Below are positions 6,882-14,630 of a DNA stretch of 23,193 nucleotides, piece after piece; within the stretch, counting starts at the first letter, position 1; each line of letters begins with the position of its first letter. The translations under genes and the position numbers were made by a program. The DNA lies in the IMG/VR virus record IMGVR_UViG_3300042503_000445, positions 1 through 23,193 of that record, one strand, 5' to 3'. Source of the DNA: a virus. The notes beneath the pieces were generated by a model. That model did not search any database and was not told the DNA's origin. It worked only from the letters and a program-made list of their open reading frames with translations.

Positions 6882-8033
6882 TTAGGCGTTCTTCAGGAAC
6901 TTGACAGCCGAAGGCTGTGCAAGTCCGGTCGCGCCACGGACCTGAACCTTGTACGAAACAAGGCCAAGGTTCCACGCGTACTCGCGTGAAGCCTCAACGG
7001 TCACGCCGCCAACGATGGCGGTCTTGATCTGACCAAGGTCACCGAACAGCACAGCCTTAGCACCGGTCGCAGGGACCGCAATGCCAGGAGCCGTGTAGAC
7101 AGGCTTGCCAAGGAGACGATCAACGCCACCCTGTCCGCCTGGCTGGAACAAAGGCAGCGACGATGAAGTCGTGCCAAGGATCTGACCAAGGGCCGTGTCG
7201 CTCATCAGGAAGCCTGACTTCGCGGCGTTTCGGTACTGCTGCTTCACCGAGTACTGAAGGGCAACAAGTTCCGCGTATGTGTATACGACGGTGCCTGCGG
7301 CCGTTCCACCGGTACCAGCAGCGGTTACGACAGCGGTGCTCGCGGCTGCGCCGTGGGCAATCGCCATCTCCTGGCCAGCGGCCTCGCTGATCATCGACGC
7401 AATGTCAAACGCTGCGTCCTGAACAAGCTCGTCCGAGATCTGAACAAGTACTGCGTACTTCACTGGGGTAAGGCTCAGAGCCGACCCTGTGAAGTCATCT
7501 TCCGTGATCGTGCCAGCTTCGGCGACTGAACCAGCCGTCGTGCCGAGCGCGGTCACAGTTGGGAACTTGATGTTGTTGCCGGTAGCAACCTGGATCACAT
7601 CCACAACTGCTGGGTTGATGTATGGGTTGATCTGGCCAGCAATCACATTGACGCGATTGAAGACCGAGACTGGGTTTCCGAGACCGGTTGAGGTCGTGAT
7701 GTCACGATACTCGAAAGTATCAACACCAGCAGCCATACCGATTGCTCGAAGGCGGTCGTTATCCGTGGCGGCCTTAGGAGCCGTTGGATTCACAACAGCG
7801 GCGAACTCGGCGCGAGCCTCGTCAGCCGACTTACGAGCCTCATCAGAAGCCTTCTCGGCGCGGAGGGCTTCGGCAATAACGCCAGCCTCAGCAACGAGCT
7901 TCTCGAAGCGTGCCTTGTCTTCACCCTCAAGGGCGATTCCCTTGTCGGCTGCCTCTACGGCAATGCCGCGAGCCTCAACCAAAAGATGCGCTCGCTTATC
8001 AGCAAGCTTTGCGATGTCAGACATTGTCTGCAT
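6882..8033 (-). CDS. Major capsid protein (HK97 fold)
   Basis: 383 residues from ATG 8031-8033. This start is chosen because GGAG lies 5 bases upstream. An ATG at 8048 has no nearby Shine-Dalgarno and lies in a hairpin stem, and an ATG at 8024 is also possible. Residues 1 to about 100 form a charged helical region (KARFEKLVAEAGVIAEALRA), typical of the scaffold-like delta domain that the prohead protease removes. The rest has HK97-fold signatures: FPTVTALGTTAGSVAEAGTI (E-loop/N-arm region), LSLTPVKYAVLVQISDELV, GVDRLLGKPVYTAPG and the C-terminal strand ASREYAWNLGLVSYKVQVRG. It lies directly downstream of the protease gene. A hairpin follows the gene. Confidence 0.93.
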   Translation of the reverse strand: MQTMSDIAKLADKRAHLLVEARGIAVEAADKGIALEGEDKARFEKLVAEAGVIAEALRAEKASDEARKSADEARAEFAAVVNPTAPKAATDNDRLRAIGMAAGVDTFEYRDITTSTGLGNPVSVFNRVNVIAGQINPYINPAVVDVIQVATGNNIKFPTVTALGTTAGSVAEAGTITEDDFTGSALSLTPVKYAVLVQISDELVQDAAFDIASMISEAAGQEMAIAHGAAASTAVVTAAGTGGTAAGTVVYTYAELVALQYSVKQQYRNAAKSGFLMSDTALGQILGTTSSSLPLFQPGGQGGVDRLLGKPVYTAPGIAVPATGAKAVLFGDLGQIKTAIVGGVTVEASREYAWNLGLVSYKVQVRGATGLAQPSAVKFLKNA

Positions 8034-8042
8034 CCTTTCTCC

Positions 8043-8071
8043 GCGCATAGGCGGACTATCTGTTTATGCGC
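8043..8071 (-). promoter_or_regulatory. Leader hairpin ahead of the capsid gene
   Basis: In the gap between the protease and capsid genes, the coding strand has GCGCATA and TATGCGC as a perfect 7-base stem around a 15-base loop (AACAGATAGTCCGCC). The stem holds the first in-frame ATG (8048) and ends just before the GGAGAAAGG binding site used by the ATG at 8033. It may set which start is used or act as an mRNA processing or stability element. No promoter was recognised in the 87-base gap. Confidence 0.5.
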
Positions 8072-8135
8072 TCCTTGGTGGGATACCTGATCTGCGGACT
8101 CGCCGACTTAGGGCGGTGGGGCAGTGGCTCGTGAC

Positions 8136-9611
8136 CTAGAGTGCGTCACCTTCTGCCGCCGAGATCGTCAGCAAAGCAGCGGCGATTGACGGATCAATCC
8201 CCACAGGCTTTGGCGCGAGCTTGGAACGGACAGCATCAATAACAACCACTTCCTCGGCGGACAGTTCGCGTCCAGCCTTGATTGTTTCCAGTGTGGCAAG
8301 CAGCGCCTCAGCCTCTACGCCGATCTTTGGCGCAGTGACTTGGCGGATTGCCGTGAGACCAAGGGTTGCAGGGTAGGCAGGGGTCTGGCCACCGGCGGCA
8401 AGGATGCTCACCTCAAAGAGGTTGGCTTCCTTGATCGTGCGGTTGTTGCCATCCCACGCATCCTGAACCTTCTGGAAGCCGAATGACATTCCAGCTGCGG
8501 CGCTCTCGTGCGTCAGCATCGAGATGACCTTGGCTGCGTCTGGATCGGCTGGGTCGAGTTTCGCCTCAACGCGAAGGCCAGTCTCATCCTCAGTCAACTG
8601 AAGGCGACCGCTTGCCGTGGTGGCAAGGGCGCGTGTCTCGTCGTGACCAAAGAGGAAGGCGATGATCTTCTGTCCTGCGGATGCGCGAGCCAGTGAACGC
8701 TTGAAGGCGTTCGGCGCAATGCGCTCCTCGAATGGCAGACCGGCAGAAGGGCTGTTCCAGATAGAGGCGTAGCCAGTGAAAGTTCGCTGACCGTCAGCAC
8801 CAGCCTCAGCAAGTCGGAACTCACCGATTGGTACCGAGCGAGTTTCTTTCTCTTTCATATCAACAATCTCCCTATCTTCAGCTGCGATCAAAGCGTCTGC
8901 CCACGAGAGTACGCGATCAGTCGCTTCTGGGTCAGTTGTTTCCACACCCCAGAGAAAGCCAGCAACGGCACCTGGACCTGGGAAGTCTGGGTTATCCGAA
9001 TCGCTGTTCTGCGGTACGCCTTCCCAGTCGCCACGGTGTCGGCGAATCCAGGCTGCGGTGCGGATCACTTTGTCGGTGTCGGCTCGACCAGCGGCAAGTT
9101 CTCGCGCATCGGCGATGGTCTCAGGCTGCAAGCCTTCGCCGCCGAGACCGTCCTCAACGAATGCCAAGCCTCTGGCTGCTGCATCGCGGATGTAGTTCGG
9201 CACTTCGTACACAGCGCGCTCCTCGTCAGCGATGTACTCCTCTGGCGAGTACGCTTCAAGACCAAGACCGCGTGCCATCTCGCGGACGGCTGGGTCATTG
9301 TCAATCGCGTATTCCAACTCAGTGCCGTACTGCTCTTTCAGCAGGCCGTACTTGTACTCCTTGAATGGGAAGCCGGTGGCGAAGGCACTGCCCTCGAAGT
9401 CGTTCAGGTGTACCTCTTCCACGCCAGCAACCTTGTTCTCTTGCAGCCAGGCGCGCGTCTCTTGGAGGCGGTCAATCTTGCGCGCCGAGACGATGATGAT
9501 CTGCTTGTCGCCTGACATCACCTCTTCGTTGAGCGCATCGATGAGCGGCTGATTCGGCTGCTCGTTCTCAAGGATGAGCGTGCCGTCTAGGTCGACAATG
9601 ATGTAGCTCAC
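8136..9611 (-). CDS. HAD-like phosphatase / linker domain / HK97 prohead protease fusion
   Basis: 491 residues, GTG start (9609-9611) overlapping the portal stop (GTGA), with GGAG 8 bases upstream. Residues 1 to about 125 form a HAD-like domain: IVDLDGT (D7, D9), IVSAR (S42), a lysine around 84-87 and DNDP (D104, D106). Residues about 130-245 are a helical domain (VPNYIRDAAARGLAFVE ... WIRRHRGDWEG ... GPGAVAGFLWG) like linker modules seen fused to phage head proteins. Residues 252-491 are the protease, with family S78/U35 features: GHDETRALA (H323), GMSFGF (S376) and LFEVSIL (E400). The protease cuts the capsid delta domain and itself during maturation. The HAD domain's role here is unknown. 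Confidence 0.88.
   Translation of the reverse strand: MSYIIVDLDGTLILENEQPNQPLIDALNEEVMSGDKQIIIVSARKIDRLQETRAWLQENKVAGVEEVHLNDFEGSAFATGFPFKEYKYGLLKEQYGTELEYAIDNDPAVREMARGLGLEAYSPEEYIADEERAVYEVPNYIRDAAARGLAFVEDGLGGEGLQPETIADARELAAGRADTDKVIRTAAWIRRHRGDWEGVPQNSDSDNPDFPGPGAVAGFLWGVETTDPEATDRVLSWADALIAAEDREIVDMKEKETRSVPIGEFRLAEAGADGQRTFTGYASIWNSPSAGLPFEERIAPNAFKRSLARASAGQKIIAFLFGHDETRALATTASGRLQLTEDETGLRVEAKLDPADPDAAKVISMLTHESAAAGMSFGFQKVQDAWDGNNRTIKEANLFEVSILAAGGQTPAYPATLGLTAIRQVTAPKIGVEAEALLATLETIKAGRELSAEEVVVIDAVRSKLAPKPVGIDPSIAAALLTISAAEGDAL
8868..8872 (-). promoter_or_regulatory. Internal ribosome binding site for a free prohead protease
   Basis: GGGAG on the coding strand lies 9 bases before an in-frame ATG (8856-8858, residue 252 of the fusion), exactly at the boundary between the linker and the protease domain. 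Initiation here would give a 240-residue stand-alone protease (8136-8858). Such internal starts are inferred, not proven. Confidence 0.55.
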
Positions 9612-10789
9612 GCCTCTGGCTCCTTGCCTACGGTGCCGATATTGAGCGGCTTCCAGAACTCATCGCCGCCAACTGGGAGCGGTGGTCGGTCCTCTAGGCT
9701 TCTGATCTCGTCTAGATTTAGGAAGCCATTTGTGAGCGCCACTGCGTATGCGTCGTAGCGCTCCTTGGTTGTAGGTCGGAGCAGGCCGTCAATGTTGAAC
9801 TTGATGAAGGTCGTGTTGCCAACGATCAGCCGCTGAAGCCCTGCCTCAATGCGCGCGATGAGTGGACCAAGCCCTAGGCGCAGCCACTCGATGCTGATCA
9901 CTTCAACGCTGCTGTAGGAGGTGTTGCCACCTGGGTACTGGAGCAGGTGGAGTGGCACGCCGTAGATACGAGCGATGGACTCAACGCCCCAGTGCATCGT
10001 CTCAACGAGCTGCATATCGCTGATCTTGGCGCTCATCTGCTGGAAGTCTGCGCCTCCGGTCAGGACTGCAATCTTGTGCATCTTCTCTACGCCTTCGTGG
10101 CGACGGCTGAAGGATGCGCGCAGCGAGTCCGCGACATCCTGCGTCAACTCACCTGGCACCTTGATGACGGCACTAGGAGCAGCGCCATTCTCGTAGAACT
10201 TCGCGGCGTAGAGCTGCGTGGCAGAGGCGAGTCCGAGTGTCGTGCGGTGATGCTCGACAGGCGACATTCCGCGCATCGTGCCAGCGGTGGCGAAGAGTGG
10301 GATATGCACCATCTGGTCTGGACCAACGCTGAACGCCGTGTCGCCAGTGGACACGATGTAGATCGGTGCGCCCATCTCGTCCATTCGGATCTCAACCTTC
10401 TGTGGGTCAAGCACGCGCGTCTCAACGACATCGCCAAGTCGGTCAGTCAGGAACAGGATGAAGGCGTTGCCGTCAAGCAACAGACTGGATACAACTGCGT
10501 GGCGCATCTGGAACCCTGTGTAGTTTGGGTTCGCAGGGATCGGTCGCTCCAGCCAGAGTGGGCGCGTCACCGGTCGGCGCACGCCGCCATCGCGGATGAA
10601 GGCACCAACTGGGAGGCTCGCTACGGTGTCGGCGTACAACTTCACGGCCGCGTACAACGCGCCAATCGATGTTGCATTCTGCTGATTGAGTTGGACTCCG
10701 GCTGACGATTCGGCTGGCTTATCGCTGAGCCACTGTCCGCCAGAAACATTGCGTTGCTCGGTGCCTAGAAGGCGACGGAGGATGCTCAC
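9608..10789 (-). CDS. Portal protein (HK97 type)
   Basis: 393 residues, GTG start with AGGAG 7 bases upstream, overlapping the stop of a 45-residue membrane protein gene. It matches the HK97 portal family: early ATSIGALYAAVKLYADTVASLP, then NYTGFQMRHAVVSSLLLDGNAF, VLDPQKVEIRMDEMG, RIYGVPLHLLQYPGGNTSYSS and the late EIRSLEDRPPLPVGGDEFW. The last motif is a hallmark of this family. The length is normal. The portal is the dodecameric DNA gate at one capsid vertex and the docking site for the terminase. It is followed directly by the protease and capsid genes in canonical order. Confidence 0.95.
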   Translation of the reverse strand: MSILRRLLGTEQRNVSGGQWLSDKPAESSAGVQLNQQNATSIGALYAAVKLYADTVASLPVGAFIRDGGVRRPVTRPLWLERPIPANPNYTGFQMRHAVVSSLLLDGNAFILFLTDRLGDVVETRVLDPQKVEIRMDEMGAPIYIVSTGDTAFSVGPDQMVHIPLFATAGTMRGMSPVEHHRTTLGLASATQLYAAKFYENGAAPSAVIKVPGELTQDVADSLRASFSRRHEGVEKMHKIAVLTGGADFQQMSAKISDMQLVETMHWGVESIARIYGVPLHLLQYPGGNTSYSSVEVISIEWLRLGLGPLIARIEAGLQRLIVGNTTFIKFNIDGLLRPTTKERYDAYAVALTNGFLNLDEIRSLEDRPPLPVGGDEFWKPLNIGTVGKEPEA

Positions 10790-10923
10790 TTACGATCTCC
10801 TAGCGTATAGCCGAGCGCAGCAATGGCTACGCCTGTGGCGATCAATGCGACTGGGATTGAGAATAGCGCGAGACCTGCAATCACAAGCACCGCACCCACA
10901 ACCTCAAGGATATTCTGAATCAT
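10786..10923 (-). CDS. Small membrane protein between terminase and portal genes
   Basis: 45-residue frame. Its ATG overlaps the terminase stop (ATGA), and its own stop overlaps the portal GTG (GTGA), so both ends are coupled. The product starts MIQNILEVVGAVLVIAG, continues with a long hydrophobic stretch (LFSIPVALIATGVAIAALGY) and ends in charged GDRK. This predicts one long or two short transmembrane helices. The function is unknown; small membrane proteins occur at this spot in several siphovirus groups. A holin-like or DNA-entry role would be speculation. Confidence 0.75.
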   Translation of the reverse strand: MIQNILEVVGAVLVIAGLALFSIPVALIATGVAIAALGYTLGDRK

Positions 10924-12512
10924 AGGTTCACCCACTCCACTTTCGCTGTCTGCTTTGGTTCAACCTTCAGGAACTTTACACCCTGGAACGCCACAACGGC
11001 GGAGACCGCTGCGTCGATCCTGTCAGGCGAAGCCTTGTATGCCTTGGTCAAGACCTGCCCATAGCGCGTAAGGCGCGTGTGGACATTGCTGATATGTCGA
11101 GCTAGGAGCGGCGAGCCATCGTGGCGCAGCCCTTCGCCAGTCGCTACGGCCGTGAAGAATCGGTCCACGGCTGGACCCATCCGCTCAATCGTGGCGGTAG
11201 GGAATACTGCCACGCGCTTGCCGTACCGGCGCGTCCACTCTTCAATCTCCGAAGCCCAGCCTGGAGGGTCGCAGAACAGTGTTGCATTGTAGGTCTGCAT
11301 CAACTGGTCAACCACCGCATCAACCTCCCCACGCGGCACGGTCCAGTCAGGGTCTCGGTTGGTGTCGGACTTCTCCCACGCCTTGATCAAAAACAAGTAG
11401 CCGTCCATCGTGCAAGCCGTCAAAACTGTCGCGTCACGCGCATAGCTTCCGTCCATACCGACGCTAATCTGCTCACCTGGAATCAGTTGCCGCCCTGTGT
11501 CCTTCAGGCGCATCCAAGCCTCAGCACCGATCCAGCGGTCTGGCGGCTGCACAAAGCGGTTCAGGTGGTAGCGCTGCCACTCGTGCATCGGCACTTCGTT
11601 GGCTCGTGCCAACAGTCTGTCAAGGTCAACGAAGGCAGGAGCGCTAGGGTTCGCCTGCTCCAGCGCCGCCCTGCGGCCATCGTCTGTCTCTAGGTCGTGG
11701 CTGTCCGCAGCAGCCCACCACTCGACTAGGAAGCCAGGGTCAGCCACTTCGCCAGAGGCGATGCGCTTGGCGTAGGTCAGCATCCTGCCGAGCAGGGTGT
11801 TCTCATCGGAGCCTGCGGTTGAGATGTTTAGTTCGAGCGCCTCGGCGCGCTTTGCCAGTGAGTTGGACAGCACGAGATGCACGCGCTCCTTGTTGCCAGT
11901 CCACTCGTGCAGCTCGTCAGCGATGAAGCAGGTAGGTCGCCCACCGTCATTTGTACCGGCTGCGGCAGCCACGCGGTACATCCGGCCAGGTCGATCCTTG
12001 ATCAGGATCTCGGTGTCGTAGACCTCAAAGTGCGAAGCGAGTGGACCTTGCGAAATCATAATCCGAGCAGTGCCAAACAGGAGATCCGCCTGCTCGAACG
12101 ATGCAGCGGCAATCGGCAAATTTGGGGATTTTGGAGCCTTCGGTCCTGCCAGTTCAGCCAAGGCGATAGCGGCGAGCAGCTCGGTCTTGCCGTTGCCTTT
12201 GGGCGTACCCAGCAGGGCGCGCTTGACGATGCGCTTGTTGGTGGCTGGGTCGTACTCGTAGATCCGCCAGATGTAGGCACGCTGCCACGGCTCTAGCCTG
12301 AACGGCTCGCCAAACTTGTCGCCCTCACCGTGAACAAGATTGGTCTCAATCCACCGGCAGACCAAGCCGCCCCAAGATGGTGGCGGAGGACTACTGATCG
12401 GCGACGAGTAGAGCGGCCTCTTCTGCGGTGTCTTCAACGGTGTCGACTTCGGTGTAGCGTGGGTCGGCTTCGTTGTTGGCTTCCGCAATGGTGGCGTTGG
12501 TGATCCTTGCAT
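10920..12512 (-). CDS. Terminase large subunit
   Basis: Up to 530 residues. Walker A GTPKGNGKT at residues 102-110 and Walker B CFIADELHEW at about 195-204 (D199, E200) form the packaging ATPase. The C-terminal nuclease domain begins near SVGMDGSYARDATVL and ends with DRIDAAVSAVVAF. The start at ATG 12512 has an excellent GGAGG 6 bases upstream but lies 122 bases inside the small-subunit gene. The first roughly 45 residues are Pro/Thr/Lys-rich, and conserved sequence begins at about PSWGGLVCRWIE. No later ATG or GTG precedes that point, although a TTG at LVCRW is possible. The protein pumps and cuts DNA at the portal. Confidence 0.93.
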   Translation of the reverse strand: MQGSPTPPLRKPTTKPTHATPKSTPLKTPQKRPLYSSPISSPPPPSWGGLVCRWIETNLVHGEGDKFGEPFRLEPWQRAYIWRIYEYDPATNKRIVKRALLGTPKGNGKTELLAAIALAELAGPKAPKSPNLPIAAASFEQADLLFGTARIMISQGPLASHFEVYDTEILIKDRPGRMYRVAAAAGTNDGGRPTCFIADELHEWTGNKERVHLVLSNSLAKRAEALELNISTAGSDENTLLGRMLTYAKRIASGEVADPGFLVEWWAAADSHDLETDDGRRAALEQANPSAPAFVDLDRLLARANEVPMHEWQRYHLNRFVQPPDRWIGAEAWMRLKDTGRQLIPGEQISVGMDGSYARDATVLTACTMDGYLFLIKAWEKSDTNRDPDWTVPRGEVDAVVDQLMQTYNATLFCDPPGWASEIEEWTRRYGKRVAVFPTATIERMGPAVDRFFTAVATGEGLRHDGSPLLARHISNVHTRLTRYGQVLTKAYKASPDRIDAAVSAVVAFQGVKFLKVEPKQTAKVEWVNL

Positions 12513-12942
12513 TCAGTTCCTCCAGGCTGCGAGCGGCTTCCCCATAGACGATGCCCAGTTGCAGCCCTGCCTTAGGGTGCAGACCGAACCGATCCTCCAG
12601 CTGCCGGATCTCGGCATCGACTGCTGAGCGTTGACGATACATCGGATTGAGGATCTTCTGCCCTTGTGAGCCTACGCTCATCGGCTCCTCACGCAGGTAG
12701 GTGTCCATTCGCTCGCGCTCCTCGTACATCGAGAAGAGCCGTTCGAGTGCAGGGTACTGCGCAGGCTGAACCACCTGAGCGAAGGGCGAAGCCCAGAACA
12801 CTTCCCAAGACTTGACCCAGCGCTCGGTCAGATGAGCCGGTGGCGTAGGGATTGAGCGTGGATCAACCTCGATCTGGGGCAGCACGCCAAGGTCTTTGGT
12901 CGCTCGGTTCTGTCTTTTCTCAGGTGGTTTCTTCGCGCTCAT
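12391..12942 (-). CDS. Terminase small subunit (P27 family)
   Basis: 183 residues, ATG 12940-12942 with TGGAG upstream. The middle carries the P27-family pattern: LTERWVKSWEVFWASPF, QYPALERLFSMYEERERM, the QGQKILNPMYRQ motif at about residues 93-104, and RQLEDRFGLHPKAGLQLGIV. The small subunit recognises phage DNA and guides the large subunit. The acidic C-terminal tail (EVDTVEDTAEEAALLVADQ) is coded in the region that overlaps the large-subunit frame. The gene is immediately upstream of the large subunit, as expected. Confidence 0.9.
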   Translation of the reverse strand: MSAKKPPEKRQNRATKDLGVLPQIEVDPRSIPTPPAHLTERWVKSWEVFWASPFAQVVQPAQYPALERLFSMYEERERMDTYLREEPMSVGSQGQKILNPMYRQRSAVDAEIRQLEDRFGLHPKAGLQLGIVYGEAARSLEELNARITNATIAEANNEADPRYTEVDTVEDTAEEAALLVADQ

Positions 12943-13025
12943 AAAAAACTCCAGACCCTACGCAGGCTCCACACCGTACAGGAGATTGACGAACTCGTCG
13001 CTGGGTACTGTAGCACGCACGCTTT

Positions 13026-13220
13026 CTAGGATTTTGACCGCCCTCCCCTAGAGCGATCACGCTTGGCAAAGCCGTCACCCTTGAAGTGGACAGGCGTGGC
13101 TACCAGTTGCAGGATCATCCAAGGTCCACACTCGCAGCGTGGTCGGACTGGTTCGTAACTAACTTGCAGTCGCTCTTCGATGCGGCCGCACGATGGACAC
13201 TTGAAACTATAGAGCGGCAC
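13026..13220 (-). CDS. FmdB-like zinc ribbon protein
   Basis: 64 residues from GTG 13218-13220. This start is chosen because it yields the family's usual N-terminus, MPLYSFKCPSCGRIEERL; a longer in-frame reading upstream would be an Ala/Ser-rich shadow of the next gene. Zinc ligands are C-x2-C (KCPSC) and a second Cys pair in PRCECGPW. The end, VHFKGDGFAKRDR, is also typical of the family, whose members are small zinc proteins of uncertain regulatory function. It overlaps the preceding zinc protein gene by 14 bases. AAGGA lies about 11 bases upstream. Confidence 0.78.
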   Translation of the reverse strand: MPLYSFKCPSCGRIEERLQVSYEPVRPRCECGPWMILQLVATPVHFKGDGFAKRDRSRGGRSKS

Positions 13221-13419
13221 TAGGTACCCAGTCCTTGCCAGCCCAGTAGGGCTTGCCTGCCTTACGGTCTTGGGTGCGGCGGCAGTAGCTGCACTCACCG
13301 CAGGTTGGACTATTCGGCACGATGTCGCGCTTGCACTGGTTGCAATACAGGACACGAGCGCAGGCTCGGCGCTTGCCAAGCCCACGGATGTCTCCAGGCT
13401 TGCACAGGTGTTGGATCAC
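13207..13419 (-). CDS. Small Cys-rich zinc-binding protein
   Basis: 70 residues, GTG start overlapping the stop of the glycosyltransferase gene (GTGA). The product has eight Cys, several in pairs: LYCNQCKRD and PTCGECSYCRRTQDR. Positive residues surround them, and the end is GKPYWAGKDW. The layout suggests one or two zinc-binding knuckles that could bind nucleic acid. No family is recognised. Its closeness to the FmdB-like gene and to the terminase genes suggests a role late in infection or in packaging. Confidence 0.65.
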   Translation of the reverse strand: MIQHLCKPGDIRGLGKRRACARVLYCNQCKRDIVPNSPTCGECSYCRRTQDRKAGKPYWAGKDWVPSAAL

Positions 13420-14621
13420 TTCTTAGCCCTGCGCTGTGCGCGGTTGGCAACTTCTGTCTGTCCAATGCCGAGTCGGATCTTGCCTGACTGGATGGACTTG
13501 AACAGCGGCTCCCACTTCTCCTTGTAGACCTTGTCTGCGTCGTACTCGTCCATCGTTGCGGCTAGTGCGGTGCGGTTGATCTTTCCGCGCTTGGTGTCTG
13601 CATAGTTAGCCAGCAGGGCAAAGTAGATCGCGTCCACATTAGGGATCTTGCTGAACGCCTCGTGGAAGTCTTCCCAGTGCAACTGACCCTTGACGATGTG
13701 ACCGTGGTCACGCACTAGCTCTGGCTGCGCCGTGTGATCAGTGACGATGACTGGCGTGCCTACGGCCTGAGCCTCAATGACTGGGAGACCAAAGCCCTCA
13801 GAGCGTGAGGCTAGGAGCAGCACATCGGCGGAGCGCATTAGGCTTGCCACCGTCTCTGCCGGTACGCCAGCGCGCATCTGGACTGAGTTCACCCAGCGGA
13901 TGCGATCCTCTGGAGCGCCAAGCGCCTTGAGTAGTGGGATCAGGTTGATGCCGTCCATATGACCCCACTTGTCGGTGTGCAGGTAGAGGTAGGCATCCTC
14001 GTGCGTCTGGGCTAGGCGCACCCACGCGGTGAGCATCTCAGGGAACGACTTGCGCTTCCCCTTGTTCATCGCGGTGACGATGGTCAGGTGTGCGCCCTCT
14101 GGTACTCGCAGAGTCTGACGCATCGGCTCTACACCGCTGTGCCAGATTGCGCGGTCAATGGCGTGAGGGATGTAGGTCAGGCGGTCTCGTGGTACTCCAG
14201 CCTCCAACAGCAGCTGCTCGCCGTTCTTGCTCATTGCCACGATGTACTTGTTGCCACCCTTGATGCACCACTCAGCGACGCGGCGTGGCACAGGCGAGTG
14301 ATCCACCGGCACCCAGCAGACGAGCGGCAACTCGTGCCAGCCGTCGGCGACACCAGTCCACACATCGAACAGGGTCAGGCCGAAGCCACCGTCTCGTGCA
14401 GCCAGCGCGATGTTCTCTGGCCCTGAGTCGTTGGCGTACTTCAGCAAACCCTCTGCGTAGATCTTGATGCCGTTCCACTCCATATTCACAGGAGCGCCGT
14501 AGTTCGCAGCCACGCTGAAGTCGTGACCTGCCGCTAGTGCGCGCAGTCCGAGCTGCGCGATCTGCGTGCCGTAGCCGGTCGGTGCCATTGGCGTGTTAGA
14601 GACTGCGACGATCTTTGCCAT
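13416..14621 (-). CDS. GT4-family glycosyltransferase (GT-B fold)
   Basis: 401 residues, ATG 14619-14621 with AGGAGG 5 bases upstream. The N-terminal domain begins KIVAVSNTPMAPTGYGTQIA, with the Gly-rich acceptor-side loop. The C-terminal donor-binding domain has LTIVTAMNKGKRKSF (K-loop), and the diagnostic E-x7-E motif SEGFGLPVIEAQAVGTPVI lies near residue 280. GT4 enzymes move sugars from nucleotide-sugar donors. The acceptor here could be DNA, a virion protein or a host surface polymer; the sequence does not say which. It ends with a basic NRAQRRAKK tail. It lies between the HNH endonuclease and terminase genes, an unusual insertion in a packaging module. Confidence 0.9.
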   Translation of the reverse strand: MAKIVAVSNTPMAPTGYGTQIAQLGLRALAAGHDFSVAANYGAPVNMEWNGIKIYAEGLLKYANDSGPENIALAARDGGFGLTLFDVWTGVADGWHELPLVCWVPVDHSPVPRRVAEWCIKGGNKYIVAMSKNGEQLLLEAGVPRDRLTYIPHAIDRAIWHSGVEPMRQTLRVPEGAHLTIVTAMNKGKRKSFPEMLTAWVRLAQTHEDAYLYLHTDKWGHMDGINLIPLLKALGAPEDRIRWVNSVQMRAGVPAETVASLMRSADVLLLASRSEGFGLPVIEAQAVGTPVIVTDHTAQPELVRDHGHIVKGQLHWEDFHEAFSKIPNVDAIYFALLANYADTKRGKINRTALAATMDEYDADKVYKEKWEPLFKSIQSGKIRLGIGQTEVANRAQRRAKK

Positions 14622-14630
14622 TGCGTCCTC

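Noticed and set aside
8049-8135. Gap before the capsid gene as a promoter or small gene
   Set aside because: No convincing -35/-10 pair was seen, and the short open frames lack a start codon with a binding site. Only the hairpin is reported.
7489-8139. Plus-strand open frame of 216 residues opposite the capsid gene
   Set aside because: Ser/Ala/Arg-rich composition typical of an antisense shadow, no ribosome binding site, and it lies fully against strongly supported minus-strand genes.
9947-10705. Plus-strand open frame of 252 residues opposite the portal gene
   Set aside because: The portal gene on the other strand is clear. This frame has no recognisable motif and is an antisense by-product of codon usage.
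12941-12950. T-run just before the terminase small-subunit start as an intrinsic terminator
   Set aside because: No GC stem precedes it, and the T-run lies between the SD and the ATG as a spacer.
12958-13020. Short GTG frame of 20 codons (RATVPSDEFVNLLYGVEPA) in the gap before the terminase small subunit
   Set aside because: It reads somewhat like protein but is very short, lacks a proper ribosome binding site and cannot be supported alone; it could be a leftover or a tiny peptide.
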